Source: Candidatus Binatus soli
GTDB taxonomy: Bacteria; Desulfobacterota; Binatia; Binatales; Binataceae
DNA length: 35,076 nucleotides
Direction: 5' to 3'
Assembly (NCBI GenBank): GCA_002479255.1
Contig: DLMJ01000040.1
Coordinates: 1 to 35,076, forward strand
Both the position numbers and the translations under genes were made by a program. Below, piece by piece: positions 23,313 through 31,561 of this stretch (positions are counted from its first letter, which is position 1; each line of letters begins with the position of its first letter). The notes under the pieces were generated by a model, which did no database searches, was not told the origin of the DNA, and saw only the letters and a list, made by a program, of their open reading frames with translations.

Positions 23313-24743
23313 GTGAAACCATTTTACATTTTCAATTCGCTGAACCGCGCGGTCGAGGAATTCCAGGCGCTCAAGCCGCCGGAGGTGACGCTGTATTCAT
23401 GCGGGCCGACGGTCTATCTGCCGCAGCATCTTGGGAATCTGCGGGCGTACGTGTTCGTGGACAGTCTGCGCAGGGCGCTGGAGTTCAACGGCTACCGGGT
23501 ACGCCACGTGATGAACGTGACGGACGTCGGACACATGACGGGCGACGTGGACGACGGCGAGGACAAAGTCGAGAAAACCGCACGCGCGCAAGGGAAATCG
23601 CCACTCGAAGTCGCGAACTATTATTTCGAGCAGTTCCGGCGCGATTGCGCCGCGCTCAATCTCGAGCCGCCGCACGTGTGGTCGCGCGCGACCGATCATA
23701 TCGGCGACATGATCGCGCTCAGCGCGAGAATTATCGACGCGGGATCCGCGTACGTCACGAAAAGCGCCGTGTACTTCGACGTCGAGAAGTATCGTGGGAG
23801 CAACCGGGCCGGGCGGCTCTCGCGCCAAAGCCTCGACGAGCAGAGCGCCACGCAGCGCCTCGAGCATTCGGCCGACAAGCATAGCCCGCACGATTTCGCG
23901 CTGTGGGTGCTCGACCAGCCGGACCATCTGATGCAATGGGAGAGTCCGTGGGGGCGCGGCTATCCGGGCTGGCATATCGAGTGCTCGGCGATGGCGATGA
24001 AATACCTGGGCGAGACGATCGACATCCACACCGGCGGAATCGATCACATCCCGGTGCATCACGAGAACGAGATCGCGCAATCTGAGAGCGCCACGCACAA
24101 ACCGTTCGCGCGGTACTTCGTGCACAACGCGTTCCTGGTCGGCAAAGAGGGGACCAAGATCAGCAAGAGTGCGGGCAAGTTCCCGCTGCTGAGTGATCTT
24201 GGGCCGGCGGGGATCGATCCGCAGGCGTTTCGGATTTTCTGTTACGGCGCGAAGTACCGTTCCGAAATTGCATTCAACGACGATGCGATCCGTGCGGCGC
24301 AGAGCAATCTCGATTATTTTCGGGAGTTCGCGCGCAGCGTGCCGGACGACGCGGCGGCGGACGGGGTTGAGGCGGCGGGATGGGCGGCGGAATACTACGA
24401 GCGTTTTCACGACGCGATTAACAACGATCTGAACACGCCGCAGGCGCTGGCGGTGGCTCTGGAACTGATCGCGGAATCATACCGGCGCAAGGATTTCCGG
24501 GCGTGGCCGACACTGCGAGCGCTCGACGCGGTGCTGGGGCTCGGCTTGGAAAAGCATCGCAGGTCGGCGCACGCGGGCTTGATCGCAGCGGACGTGCAGC
24601 AATTGATCGACAATCGAACGGCGGCTCGCAAGGCGAAAGACTTTCAACTTGCCGACGAACTGCGCAAGGAAATCGAGCGGCGCGGCTACGAGGTCAAGGA
24701 CAACCGCGACGGCACGGCGGCCTATCAGCAGCGTCGCGCCTGA
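23313..24743 (+). CDS. cysS: Cysteinyl-tRNA synthetase
   Basis: 476 residues from a GTG start. It charges tRNA-Cys with cysteine. The zinc ligand Cys30 sits in SCGPTVY, the HIGH-like signature is HLGN at 39-42, the second zinc segment is GWHIECSAMA, and HHENEIAQSE follows. The KMSKS loop is KISKS at 282-286. The C-terminal helical domain (ARKAKDFQLADELRKEIERRG) is complete, giving a normal family length. All catalytic elements are intact, so it should be functional. Confidence 0.96.
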   Translation: MKPFYIFNSLNRAVEEFQALKPPEVTLYSCGPTVYLPQHLGNLRAYVFVDSLRRALEFNGYRVRHVMNVTDVGHMTGDVDDGEDKVEKTARAQGKSPLEVANYYFEQFRRDCAALNLEPPHVWSRATDHIGDMIALSARIIDAGSAYVTKSAVYFDVEKYRGSNRAGRLSRQSLDEQSATQRLEHSADKHSPHDFALWVLDQPDHLMQWESPWGRGYPGWHIECSAMAMKYLGETIDIHTGGIDHIPVHHENEIAQSESATHKPFARYFVHNAFLVGKEGTKISKSAGKFPLLSDLGPAGIDPQAFRIFCYGAKYRSEIAFNDDAIRAAQSNLDYFREFARSVPDDAAADGVEAAGWAAEYYERFHDAINNDLNTPQALAVALELIAESYRRKDFRAWPTLRALDAVLGLGLEKHRRSAHAGLIAADVQQLIDNRTAARKAKDFQLADELRKEIERRGYEVKDNRDGTAAYQQRRA

Positions 24744-24820
24744 GTTGTTGAGCGCAAGGGGCATTTCGGGCCGCAGGTTTGCCTTGAATGGATGCGCAAA
24801 AGTCTCTTAGAATCGCGCCT

Positions 24821-24832
24821 TGACGAGTCAAA
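24821..24832. promoter_or_regulatory. Palindrome TTGACGAGTCAA before CbbQ-like gene
   Basis: Perfect 5-bp arms around GA, 21 bases before the ATG at 24854 and next to the ribosome-binding site (agaaggaag). It could be an operator; no factor is implied. Confidence 0.25.
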
Positions 24833-24853
24833 TCGTCTGCCCAGAAGGAAGCG

Positions 24854-25720
24854 ATGGGGATTGAGTTAAAGAAGTTCGACACCAGGCTGCAGGCCGAAGG
24901 ACCCGAGGTACGCCATCTCGATCCGGCTGCGGCGCCGTTTTACCTGCCGATTGGCGACGAAGTGGAAATCTTCACCGCCGCGTACAAAGCCCGCCTGCCC
25001 GTGCTGCTCAAAGGACCGACAGGGTGCGGCAAGACGCGTTTCGTCGAGCACATGGCGCATCAGCTGGCCTCGCTGCCCGACGGTCCCAATGAGCTGATAA
25101 CCGTTGCGTGCCACGAGGATCTGACGGGCAGCGACCTGGTGGGCCGCTTCCTGATCCAGGCCGACGAGACGGTGTGGGTTGACGGTCCGCTGACGCAAGC
25201 GGTGCGGCGCGGCGCGATTTGCTACCTGGATGAAGTGGTGGAAGCGCGCAAGGACACGACGGTGCTGATTCATCCGCTGTCGGATCACCGGCGGATTCTG
25301 CCGATCGAAAAGCGCGGCGAGACGATCGAGGCGCACAACGGATTTCTGCTGGTGATTTCGTACAATCCCGGCTACCAGAGCATCCAGAAAAACCTAAAGC
25401 ATTCGACGCGCCAGCGCTTCGTGACGATCGAGTTCACGTATCCGCCGGCGGACAAGGAAGTCGAGATTATCGCGCACGAGGCGGGAGTCGAGCAGGATAT
25501 CGCGCTGCAGCTCGCGGTGCTGGGCGAGAAGGTGCGTCATCTGAAGGCGTCGGGATTGGAGGAGGGCGTTTCGACGCGCCTGTTGATCTACGCCGGGGAG
25601 CTGATCCGGCAGGGAATTGCGCCACGGCGCGCCGCGACCGTCGCGGTCACATGGTCGCTGACCGACGAAGCCGACAGCAAACGCGCGATCGACGAAGTGG
25701 TAAAGGCGATCTTTCCATAA
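24854..25720 (+). CDS. CbbQ/NirQ/NorQ-type MoxR AAA+ ATPase
   Basis: 288 residues from ATG after agaaggaag. Walker A is GPTGCGKT at 54-61 and Walker B AICYLDEV with Asp126-Glu127. The sensor region is VISYNPGYQ, then HSTRQRFVTIEF (arginine finger area). The C-terminal CbbQ domain is VSTRLLIYAGELIRQGIAPRRAA. The family remodels metal or CO2-fixing enzymes (Rubisco, nitric-oxide and nitrite reductases, gas-vesicle proteins) together with a VWA protein (CbbO/NorD). No such partner is adjacent: the restriction cassette begins about 20 bases downstream, and cysS lies upstream. The client is therefore unknown. Confidence 0.88.
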   Translation: MGIELKKFDTRLQAEGPEVRHLDPAAAPFYLPIGDEVEIFTAAYKARLPVLLKGPTGCGKTRFVEHMAHQLASLPDGPNELITVACHEDLTGSDLVGRFLIQADETVWVDGPLTQAVRRGAICYLDEVVEARKDTTVLIHPLSDHRRILPIEKRGETIEAHNGFLLVISYNPGYQSIQKNLKHSTRQRFVTIEFTYPPADKEVEIIAHEAGVEQDIALQLAVLGEKVRHLKASGLEEGVSTRLLIYAGELIRQGIAPRRAATVAVTWSLTDEADSKRAIDEVVKAIFP

Positions 25721-25739
25721 GTTGCGGCAGGATTCCCGA

Positions 25740-25750
25740 ATCGACGTGAA
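25740..25750. repeat. Left direct repeat (ATCGACGTGAA), candidate target-site duplication
   Basis: Eleven bases identical to 29380-29390. It lies just outside the left inverted repeat and 19 bases after the CbbQ-like stop. Confidence 0.6.
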
Positions 25751-25753
25751 GGG

Positions 25754-25770
25754 AATTATATACTTGACTC
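25754..25770. repeat. Left terminal inverted repeat
   Basis: AATTATATACTTGACTC pairs with 29363-29379, differing at one base. Confidence 0.6.
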
Positions 25771-25821
25771 CCTTTTAACGGCTTCTTTTGGGTCGCGCAT
25801 TACCTACACGGAGTTAACGGC

Positions 25822-25920
25822 GTGAAAGAGCTGGGGGCATTAAACAAGACGATCGGTGTAGTGGTCGCCTATCGTCCTCGCGGCAAGAAGATAGATCCCA
25901 AGAGGGAAGCGGGGGCGTAA
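25822..25920 (+). CDS. 32-residue leader ORF directly upstream, in frame, of the ISP enzyme
   Basis: GTG start with cggag nine bases upstream. The ORF ends in TAA, immediately followed by the TTG start of the large gene in the same frame. The peptide MKELGALNKTIGVVVAYRPR is basic at its end. It may be a leader that couples translation to the enzyme, or the real N-terminus cut by a nonsense change. A faint likeness to serine-recombinase N-termini (VVAYIRVS) is too short to use. Confidence 0.35.
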   Translation: MKELGALNKTIGVVVAYRPRGKKIDPKREAGA

Positions 25921-28900
25921 TTGGATACAGCCCCCATTGACGTTTACCGTCGGCAAATCGAAAAAGCCCTGCAAGCGGGAAATTCGACCGAGCACACCCA
26001 TCGCCCTGCACTCAAGACCCTTATTGAAGCTCTCGCCAAGGGGGTGACGGCCACAAACGAGCCGAAGCGCGTCGAATGCGGCGCTCCCGACTTTGTAGTT
26101 TCCCGCAAGGCACATCACGGCCCGGTAACGCTCGGCTACATTGAAGCCAAAGACGTAGGCAAAGCCCTCGATGAAATCGAGCGGTCCGACCAGATGAAGC
26201 GGTATCTTCCCGCACTGCCCAATCTGATTCTCACCGACTACCTGGAATTTCGATGGTACATTGGCGGAAACCGTCGGCAATCGGCTAGGATCGCCCGCGT
26301 TTCCAAAGGCGGGAAGCTTGTCCCGGAAAAGGACGGGGCAAAAGCCGTTTCCGATCTGTTGACTGAGTTTCTCTCCCAAAAGGCAGAACCCATCAACGAC
26401 CCGAAGACCCTAGCCCTTCGCATGGCCCGGCTAACGCATTTCATTCGCGACATGAATGTAGCGGCCTTTGAAAAGCAATCGGCTTCCGCCACTCTGCGGG
26501 ATTTGCATAGGGCTTTTGAAGAGGCTCTCATCCCTGACTTGCCCATCCCTCAATTTGCGGATATGTTCGCCCAAACCCTCGCTTACGGCCTGTTTGCGGC
26601 GCGTTGCAATCATCGAGGGCCAGCAGGTTCATTCAAGCGATTGGGGGCCGCATCGGAGATTCCGAAAACCAACCCCTTCCTTCGGCAGCTCTTTGAAACC
26701 GTCACTGGCACGGCTCTTGACGATGAGCCTTTCGTGGGCTTTGTGGATGACCTGGCCCAACTCCTGGCCGACACTGACATCGACGCCGTGCTTGCAGACT
26801 TCGGCAAGCGGACGGCGCGGCAAGACCCCGTAGTCCACTTTTACGAAACTTTTCTTGCCGCCTACGACCCAAAGTTGCGCGAATCGCGCGGAGTCTATTA
26901 CACGCCGGAACCTGTGGTTTCTTACATCGTTCGGTCCGTGGACCATCTCTTGAAGACGCATTTCGGATGCCCGAGCGGACTCGCGGACAGGACGACGGTT
27001 GAATACGAGAGAGAAGAAAAGAACGGCGGAAAGGCCAAGAGAGTCAAAGTCACATCTCCGCGCGTCCTAATTCTTGACCCCGCCTGTGGGACCGGAACGT
27101 TTCTCTATTCAGTGGTTGACCAAATTCGCACCGACTTTATTCGTCAAGGAAACGCGGGCATGTGGCCCGGCTATGTGCGGAATCACCTGCTGCCCCGCAT
27201 CTTCGGTTTTGAATTGCTGATGGCCCCATATGCCGTCGCTCATTTCAAGCTGGGGATGCAACTTGCGGGGCAAGACTTACCGCCAGCGCAACGTGAGAAG
27301 TGGGCTTATGACTTTTCCGGGGATGAGCGGCTCGGAGTTTTCCTCACGAACACATTGGAAGAGGCAGAATGGCGAGCCCAAATGGAGTTTGGCTTTCTCC
27401 GGAGATTGACAGAAGAAGCCAATGCAACCGTTCGCATCAAGCGGGAGTTGCCCATACTCGCCGTTGTCGGAAACCCGCCGTATTCAGGGCACTCCGCAAA
27501 TCGAAGTTGGGAAATTAAAAAAGGCAAGAGGGTGCGGACTTTTATCGGCCAGCTTATTGAGGATTACCACTCCGTGGACGGGCAGCCATTAGGCGAGAAA
27601 AACCCCAAGTGGCTCCAGGATGACTATGTGAAATTCATCCGCTGGGGCCAGTGGCGGATTGAGCGGACCGGCGCGGGGATTCTAGCGTTTATCACCAATA
27701 ACGGTTACCTGGACAATCCCACGTTCCGGGGAATGCGCCAGCAGCTTATGAACGCTTTCACAGGAATATACATCCTGGATTTGCATGGCAGCAGCAAGAA
27801 GAAAGAAACCGCGCCGGACGGCTCAAAAGATGAAAATGTCTTCGATATTCAGCAAGGAGTCACTCTCGGAATCTTCATCAAAAAGCCCAATGAGCCCAGC
27901 CCGGCCAAGGTTTTTCACGCGGACCTTTGGGGACGGCGAGAAGCCAAATATAAGACGCTTTTTGAAGCAGATGTAAAAACAACGAATTGGGAGGAGCTTG
28001 ACCCGCAGCCGCCTAGTTACCTCTTCATACCGCAAGAAACGAGGCTGAGAGCAGAATATGAGCGCGGATGGAAAGCCACGGATATAATGCCTCTCAATGC
28101 GATTGCGCTAAACTCACACCGCGACGACTTTGCAGTTGCGTTCGATAAAGCGGAACTAGAAAAGCGTATAGACGATTTGATTTCAAAGCAGGAAACCGAT
28201 GAGGAGTTGAGAATCAAATACGGTCTCTACGATACATCGGACTTCAATCTGACAAGGGCACGGGTTTCTCTCAGGCGGGCGAAATCCCCACACACGTTTG
28301 CTGTTTCGTGTCTATATCGGCCCTTCGATTATCGCTTTCTACTTTGTCATTCAGAGATTCTGGACCGGCCCCGGCCAGAGCTGAATTCTCATTTTATTGG
28401 CCGTGAAAACCTTTCGCTTGTTACAACCCGCCAGACCCGTGAGCCATTCGCCACTCTCGCTGTGGATAGGATTTGCGGACAGCATAAGATTGTCGCCGCC
28501 TATGATGGCTCTTCAGTGTTCCCGCTGTTTCTATACCCTGATTCCGAGCACAATAAAAAGGGACAGGCCGAGCTAGACGTTCAAGCATCGCCGTGGCTCC
28601 CTGGCAAAGGCGGGCGGAAGCCGAACTTAAACCCCAAGTTTGTTGCGGACCTCGAAAAGAGGCTCAGATTTTCATTTGCGCTGGACGGCAAAGGCGATTT
28701 GAAAAAGACCTTTGGGCCGGAAGATGTTTTTGATTACATTTACGCGGTTTTCCACTCTCCCACCTACCGCGTCCGCTATGCGGAATTTCTCAAGAGCGAT
28801 TTCCCCCGCGTACCGCTCACTTCAGATGTGAACCTTTTCCGCTCTCTGTGCGGTCTGGGCGGGAAGCTTGTCGCCTTGCATTTGCTCGGAGCACGCCAGC

Positions 28901-29271
28901 TCGAAAAACCAATTGCCCGCTACCCCGTCAACGGGTCTAATCTTGTCGAAAAGGGCTTCCCGAGGTATCTAGCACCTGGAGAGCCGGAGTTGGGGACCGG
29001 CACTCCGCTGAAAGCAGGCCGCGTGTATATCAACGGTTCAAAGCAGCAAACCCCGAGCGACGGCCAATACTTCGAAGGCGTCCCGCCCGAAGTCTGGAAT
29101 TTCCATATCGGCGGCTATCAGGTCTGCGAGAAGTGGCTCAAGGACCGCGGGGGTCGCAAGCTGATCTATGCGGACCTGGAGCACTACTCCAAAGTCGTCA
29201 CGGCCATTCAGGAGACGATTCACCTCATGGCCGAGATCGACGCTGCCATTCCCAACTGGCCGATCGAGTAA
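25921..29271 (+). CDS. Type ISP/IIG-like single-chain restriction-modification enzyme
   Basis: 1116 residues from a TTG start. The N-terminal nuclease candidate has Asp57 in GAPDFVV and Glu75-x-Lys77 in GYIEAKD, a PD-(D/E)xK layout. A helical connector follows (to about 320), with ESRGVYYTPEPVVSYIV opening the gamma-type N6-adenine methyltransferase. AdoMet motif is DPACGTGTF (Asp386) and the catalytic motif NPPY (518-521). The C-terminal half, with YLFIPQ, CLYRPFDYRFLL, FHSPTYR and a terminal IGGYQVCEKWLKDR, is the target-recognition/type ISP C-domain. The helicase of LlaGI-type ISP enzymes (about 1500 residues or more) is missing, so cleavage should not depend on translocation. It is predicted to cut unmodified DNA and methylate adenine at a nonpalindromic site as phage defence. 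It appears intact, with lower GC than neighbours. Confidence 0.85.
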   Translation: MDTAPIDVYRRQIEKALQAGNSTEHTHRPALKTLIEALAKGVTATNEPKRVECGAPDFVVSRKAHHGPVTLGYIEAKDVGKALDEIERSDQMKRYLPALPNLILTDYLEFRWYIGGNRRQSARIARVSKGGKLVPEKDGAKAVSDLLTEFLSQKAEPINDPKTLALRMARLTHFIRDMNVAAFEKQSASATLRDLHRAFEEALIPDLPIPQFADMFAQTLAYGLFAARCNHRGPAGSFKRLGAASEIPKTNPFLRQLFETVTGTALDDEPFVGFVDDLAQLLADTDIDAVLADFGKRTARQDPVVHFYETFLAAYDPKLRESRGVYYTPEPVVSYIVRSVDHLLKTHFGCPSGLADRTTVEYEREEKNGGKAKRVKVTSPRVLILDPACGTGTFLYSVVDQIRTDFIRQGNAGMWPGYVRNHLLPRIFGFELLMAPYAVAHFKLGMQLAGQDLPPAQREKWAYDFSGDERLGVFLTNTLEEAEWRAQMEFGFLRRLTEEANATVRIKRELPILAVVGNPPYSGHSANRSWEIKKGKRVRTFIGQLIEDYHSVDGQPLGEKNPKWLQDDYVKFIRWGQWRIERTGAGILAFITNNGYLDNPTFRGMRQQLMNAFTGIYILDLHGSSKKKETAPDGSKDENVFDIQQGVTLGIFIKKPNEPSPAKVFHADLWGRREAKYKTLFEADVKTTNWEELDPQPPSYLFIPQETRLRAEYERGWKATDIMPLNAIALNSHRDDFAVAFDKAELEKRIDDLISKQETDEELRIKYGLYDTSDFNLTRARVSLRRAKSPHTFAVSCLYRPFDYRFLLCHSEILDRPRPELNSHFIGRENLSLVTTRQTREPFATLAVDRICGQHKIVAAYDGSSVFPLFLYPDSEHNKKGQAELDVQASPWLPGKGGRKPNLNPKFVADLEKRLRFSFALDGKGDLKKTFGPEDVFDYIYAVFHSPTYRVRYAEFLKSDFPRVPLTSDVNLFRSLCGLGGKLVALHLLGARQLEKPIARYPVNGSNLVEKGFPRYLAPGEPELGTGTPLKAGRVYINGSKQQTPSDGQYFEGVPPEVWNFHIGGYQVCEKWLKDRGGRKLIYADLEHYSKVVTAIQETIHLMAEIDAAIPNWPIE

Positions 29272-29298
29272 AGCCGCCAAAATGACGGCTCAGTTTTT
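29272..29298 (+). terminator. Weak Rho-independent terminator after ISP enzyme
   Basis: AGCCG (29272-29276) pairs with CGGCT (29286-29290), followed by cagttttt. The stem is short, so efficiency may be modest. Confidence 0.5.
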
Positions 29299-29362
29299 AT
29301 CTTCCAGCGCGGGGGCTGGGAGGGGGGTGCGAAAGGAGTTGAACGACATGAAGAAAAGTCTA

Positions 29363-29379
29363 GAGTCAAATATATAATT
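29363..29379. repeat. Right terminal inverted repeat
   Basis: GAGTCAAATATATAATT, reverse complement of the left copy with one mismatch. Confidence 0.6.
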
Positions 29380-29390
29380 ATCGACGTGAA
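29380..29390. repeat. Right direct repeat (ATCGACGTGAA)
   Basis: Identical to 25740-25750 and directly abutting the right inverted repeat. Confidence 0.6.
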
Positions 29391-29426
29391 TGGACAGCGG
29401 GCAACAAATTTAGCGAGGTCGCGTAA

Positions 29427-30473
29427 ATGAGAGTCTCCGCAGCTTACTTCAAGGTGATTCTGGTTTCGGTTTCGGCCGCGATGCTCACGATGCTCGGCGT
29501 GGGCGCATCCGCCATGGCGCAAGAGCTGCAAGGGCTCCAGGCACAGTCAGGACCGAGGCTGGATTTTCCGGCCGGGCTGGCGACCGACGGCCGCGCGATT
29601 TACGTTTCGAACAGCCGCAACAATACGATCGAGGCAATCGATGCGGCGTCGAAATCGCTCCGAATCGTTGCCGGCAAACTTTTCCAGCAAGGCAGCAACG
29701 ACGGCGCTGGCGATTCGGCGCGCTTCAACAGCCCGGACGGAATGACGATCTCCGGGCAGGATCTCTATCTTTGCGACACCAACAATTCCGACATCCGCAA
29801 GATCAATGTCGGCAGCGGGACGGTCACCACGATTGCGGGGACGGCTAATATCTCGGGCACCGAAGACGGCACCGGCTCGGCGGCGCACTTCAACCTGCCC
29901 ACGCAGATCGCGACCGACGGCGTCTCGCTGTACGTAGCCGACAGCGGCAACAGCTCGATCCGGCGCATCACGCTTGCCGACATGAAGGTCAAGACGATCG
30001 CGGGACAGCCGGGCACGCCGGGCAAGACCGAGGGAAATCAGGACAAGTCACAGTTCAGCGGCCCGCGCGGAGTCGCGGTGGACAAAAAAGCCATCTACGT
30101 CGCGGATACCGGCAATGACGTGATCCGCAAGATCGATATCTCGACGCTGCAGACCAGCACGATTGCGGGCACCGGCGAGGAAGGGGACAAAGACGGTCCC
30201 GCGCTGCAAGCGCAGTTCAACAATCCCGGCGCGATATGCACCGACGGAACGATGCTCTACGTGCTGGACGCCGACAATCATTCGATTCGCAAGATCGATC
30301 TCACCGCCAACACTGTAACCAAACTGACGCTGGTCAACGGCCATATCGGTTCGGGCTGCACGCTCGCCAGCGACGGCAAGCAGCTGTACTTCTCCGACAC
30401 CACGGAAAACGCCGTGGAGGTCGTCGATACGAGCAGCGGCAACTTCACCACGCTCTATCCTCCGGGGCAGTAG
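29427..30473 (+). CDS. Secreted NHL-repeat propeller protein
   Basis: 348 residues with a classical signal peptide ending near AMA-QE (residue 31); no lipobox. Six NHL blades have repeating D/N-rich turns: YVSNSRNN, YLCDTNNS, YVADSGNS, YVADTGND, YVLDADNH and YFSDTTEN, each followed by I.(A/R)I. Between blades are TIAG(T/Q)..G loops. Unlike the two lipoproteins in the cytochrome locus it lacks the WP.PP.ARI motif, so it belongs to another NHL subgroup. Probably periplasmic or released; ligand unknown. A GAGG eleven bases upstream serves the ATG. It follows the restriction cassette. Confidence 0.85.
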   Translation: MRVSAAYFKVILVSVSAAMLTMLGVGASAMAQELQGLQAQSGPRLDFPAGLATDGRAIYVSNSRNNTIEAIDAASKSLRIVAGKLFQQGSNDGAGDSARFNSPDGMTISGQDLYLCDTNNSDIRKINVGSGTVTTIAGTANISGTEDGTGSAAHFNLPTQIATDGVSLYVADSGNSSIRRITLADMKVKTIAGQPGTPGKTEGNQDKSQFSGPRGVAVDKKAIYVADTGNDVIRKIDISTLQTSTIAGTGEEGDKDGPALQAQFNNPGAICTDGTMLYVLDADNHSIRKIDLTANTVTKLTLVNGHIGSGCTLASDGKQLYFSDTTENAVEVVDTSSGNFTTLYPPGQ

Positions 30474-30497
30474 GGCACGCGCGCCGGGCATCGCGTC

Positions 30498-31544
30498 TTG
30501 ATCGATCTGCGCAGCGACACGGTTACGTTGCCGACGCCCGAGATGCGCGAGGCGATCGCGCGCGCCGAGCTGGGTGACGACGTTTACGGCGAAGACCCGA
30601 GCGTGAACCGGCTCGAAGCGATGGCGGCGTCGATGATGGGGAAAGAGGCGGCGTTGCTCGTGCCGAGCGGCACGATGGGCAATCTGGCCGCGATGCTGAC
30701 GCATTGCGCGCGCGGGAGCAAGGCGATCGTCGGCTCGGAGTCGCACACCAATCTTTACGAGGCGGGCGGCGCGTCGGCTCTGGGAGGCATCGTGCTGACC
30801 GCGGTTGCCAACACCGACGACGGCGAGCTCGACGCGGACGATCTCGCGCGCGAGCTTGGGACGCCGGCGGACGATCATTTCGCGCAGCCGGCGCTGGTCG
30901 TCATCGAGAACACTCACAACCGATGCGGCGGCGCGCCGATCAAGCTATCGCACATGGCGGAAGTTTCCGACGCGGCGCATCGCCGAAAAATCCGGCTTCA
31001 TCTTGACGGCGCGCGAATCTTCAACGCGGCGCTGGCGCTGGAAACGACACCCAGGGAAATCGCGAGCGTCGCGGATACGGTATCGTTTTGCCTGTCGAAG
31101 GGGCTTGGATGTCCGGTGGGCTCGATTCTGTGCGGGAGCCGCGAATTTATCGCCGGTGCGCGTCGGACCCGCAAAGTGCTGGGGGGAGGAATGCGGCAAG
31201 CGGGAATAATCGCGGTGGTGGGAATCGTCGCGCTGACCACGATGGTCGATCGGCTGGCCGAGGATCATCAGAATGCGCGCGCGCTGGCGCAGGGATTTGC
31301 GCTGGTCGCGGGACTGAACGTCCGTCCGGTTGAGAATCGGACCAACATGGTCGTATTCGACGTGGACGGCGACGCGGACGCATCGCGGCGTTTCGCGGCG
31401 GCGATGCAACAGCGGGGGGTGCTGATATCGCCGCGCGAGGCGACGTCTTTCCGCGCCGTGACGCATCATGGGATTTCGCGCGCCGATGTCGATCGAGCGG
31501 TCGCAGCGGCCGCACAAGCCGCCGGCGAAGTCTTCGGCGACTGA
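30498..31544 (+). CDS. Low-specificity L-threonine aldolase (PLP-dependent)
   Basis: 348 residues from a TTG start directly opening the family N-terminus IDLRSDTVTLPTPEMREA. It cleaves threonine and allo-threonine to glycine and acetaldehyde. Signatures: GDDVYGEDPSVNRLE, PSGTMGNLAA, ENTHNRCGGA, LHLDGARIFNAAL (PLP-pyridine Asp) and SFCLSKGLGCPVGS with Lys201 forming the Schiff base. RKVLGGGMRQAGI follows. Complete and of standard length. Twenty-four bases after the NHL gene and seventeen before the dehydrogenase, so probably one operon. Confidence 0.93.
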   Translation: MIDLRSDTVTLPTPEMREAIARAELGDDVYGEDPSVNRLEAMAASMMGKEAALLVPSGTMGNLAAMLTHCARGSKAIVGSESHTNLYEAGGASALGGIVLTAVANTDDGELDADDLARELGTPADDHFAQPALVVIENTHNRCGGAPIKLSHMAEVSDAAHRRKIRLHLDGARIFNAALALETTPREIASVADTVSFCLSKGLGCPVGSILCGSREFIAGARRTRKVLGGGMRQAGIIAVVGIVALTTMVDRLAEDHQNARALAQGFALVAGLNVRPVENRTNMVVFDVDGDADASRRFAAAMQQRGVLISPREATSFRAVTHHGISRADVDRAVAAAAQAAGEVFGD

Positions 31545-31561
31545 ATCCTTCGATCGCGCGC

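Larger units (their letters stand above)
25751..29379 (+). mobile_element. Restriction-modification cassette bounded by inverted repeats and direct repeats
   Basis: The 3.6-kb segment ends in inverted repeats AATTATATACTTGACTC (25754-25770) and GAGTCAAATATATAATT (29363-29379), which match at 16 of 17 positions, and is flanked by an 11-bp direct repeat. It holds a 32-codon ORF and a type ISP-like enzyme but no transposase or recombinase gene. Its base composition is visibly less GC-rich than the flanks (two sampled 60-base rows held 34 and 30 G+C, against 37 in a row of the CbbQ gene). This is the layout of a non-autonomous, trans-mobilised element. Three extra bases (ggg) lie between the left direct repeat and left inverted repeat, a small flaw in the model. 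Confidence 0.6.

Noticed and set aside
29339..29378. Promoter TTGAAC ... TATAAT at the right end of the cassette
   Set aside because: Spacing between the hexamers is about 28 bases, too long for a sigma-70 promoter; the TATAAT is part of the inverted repeat.
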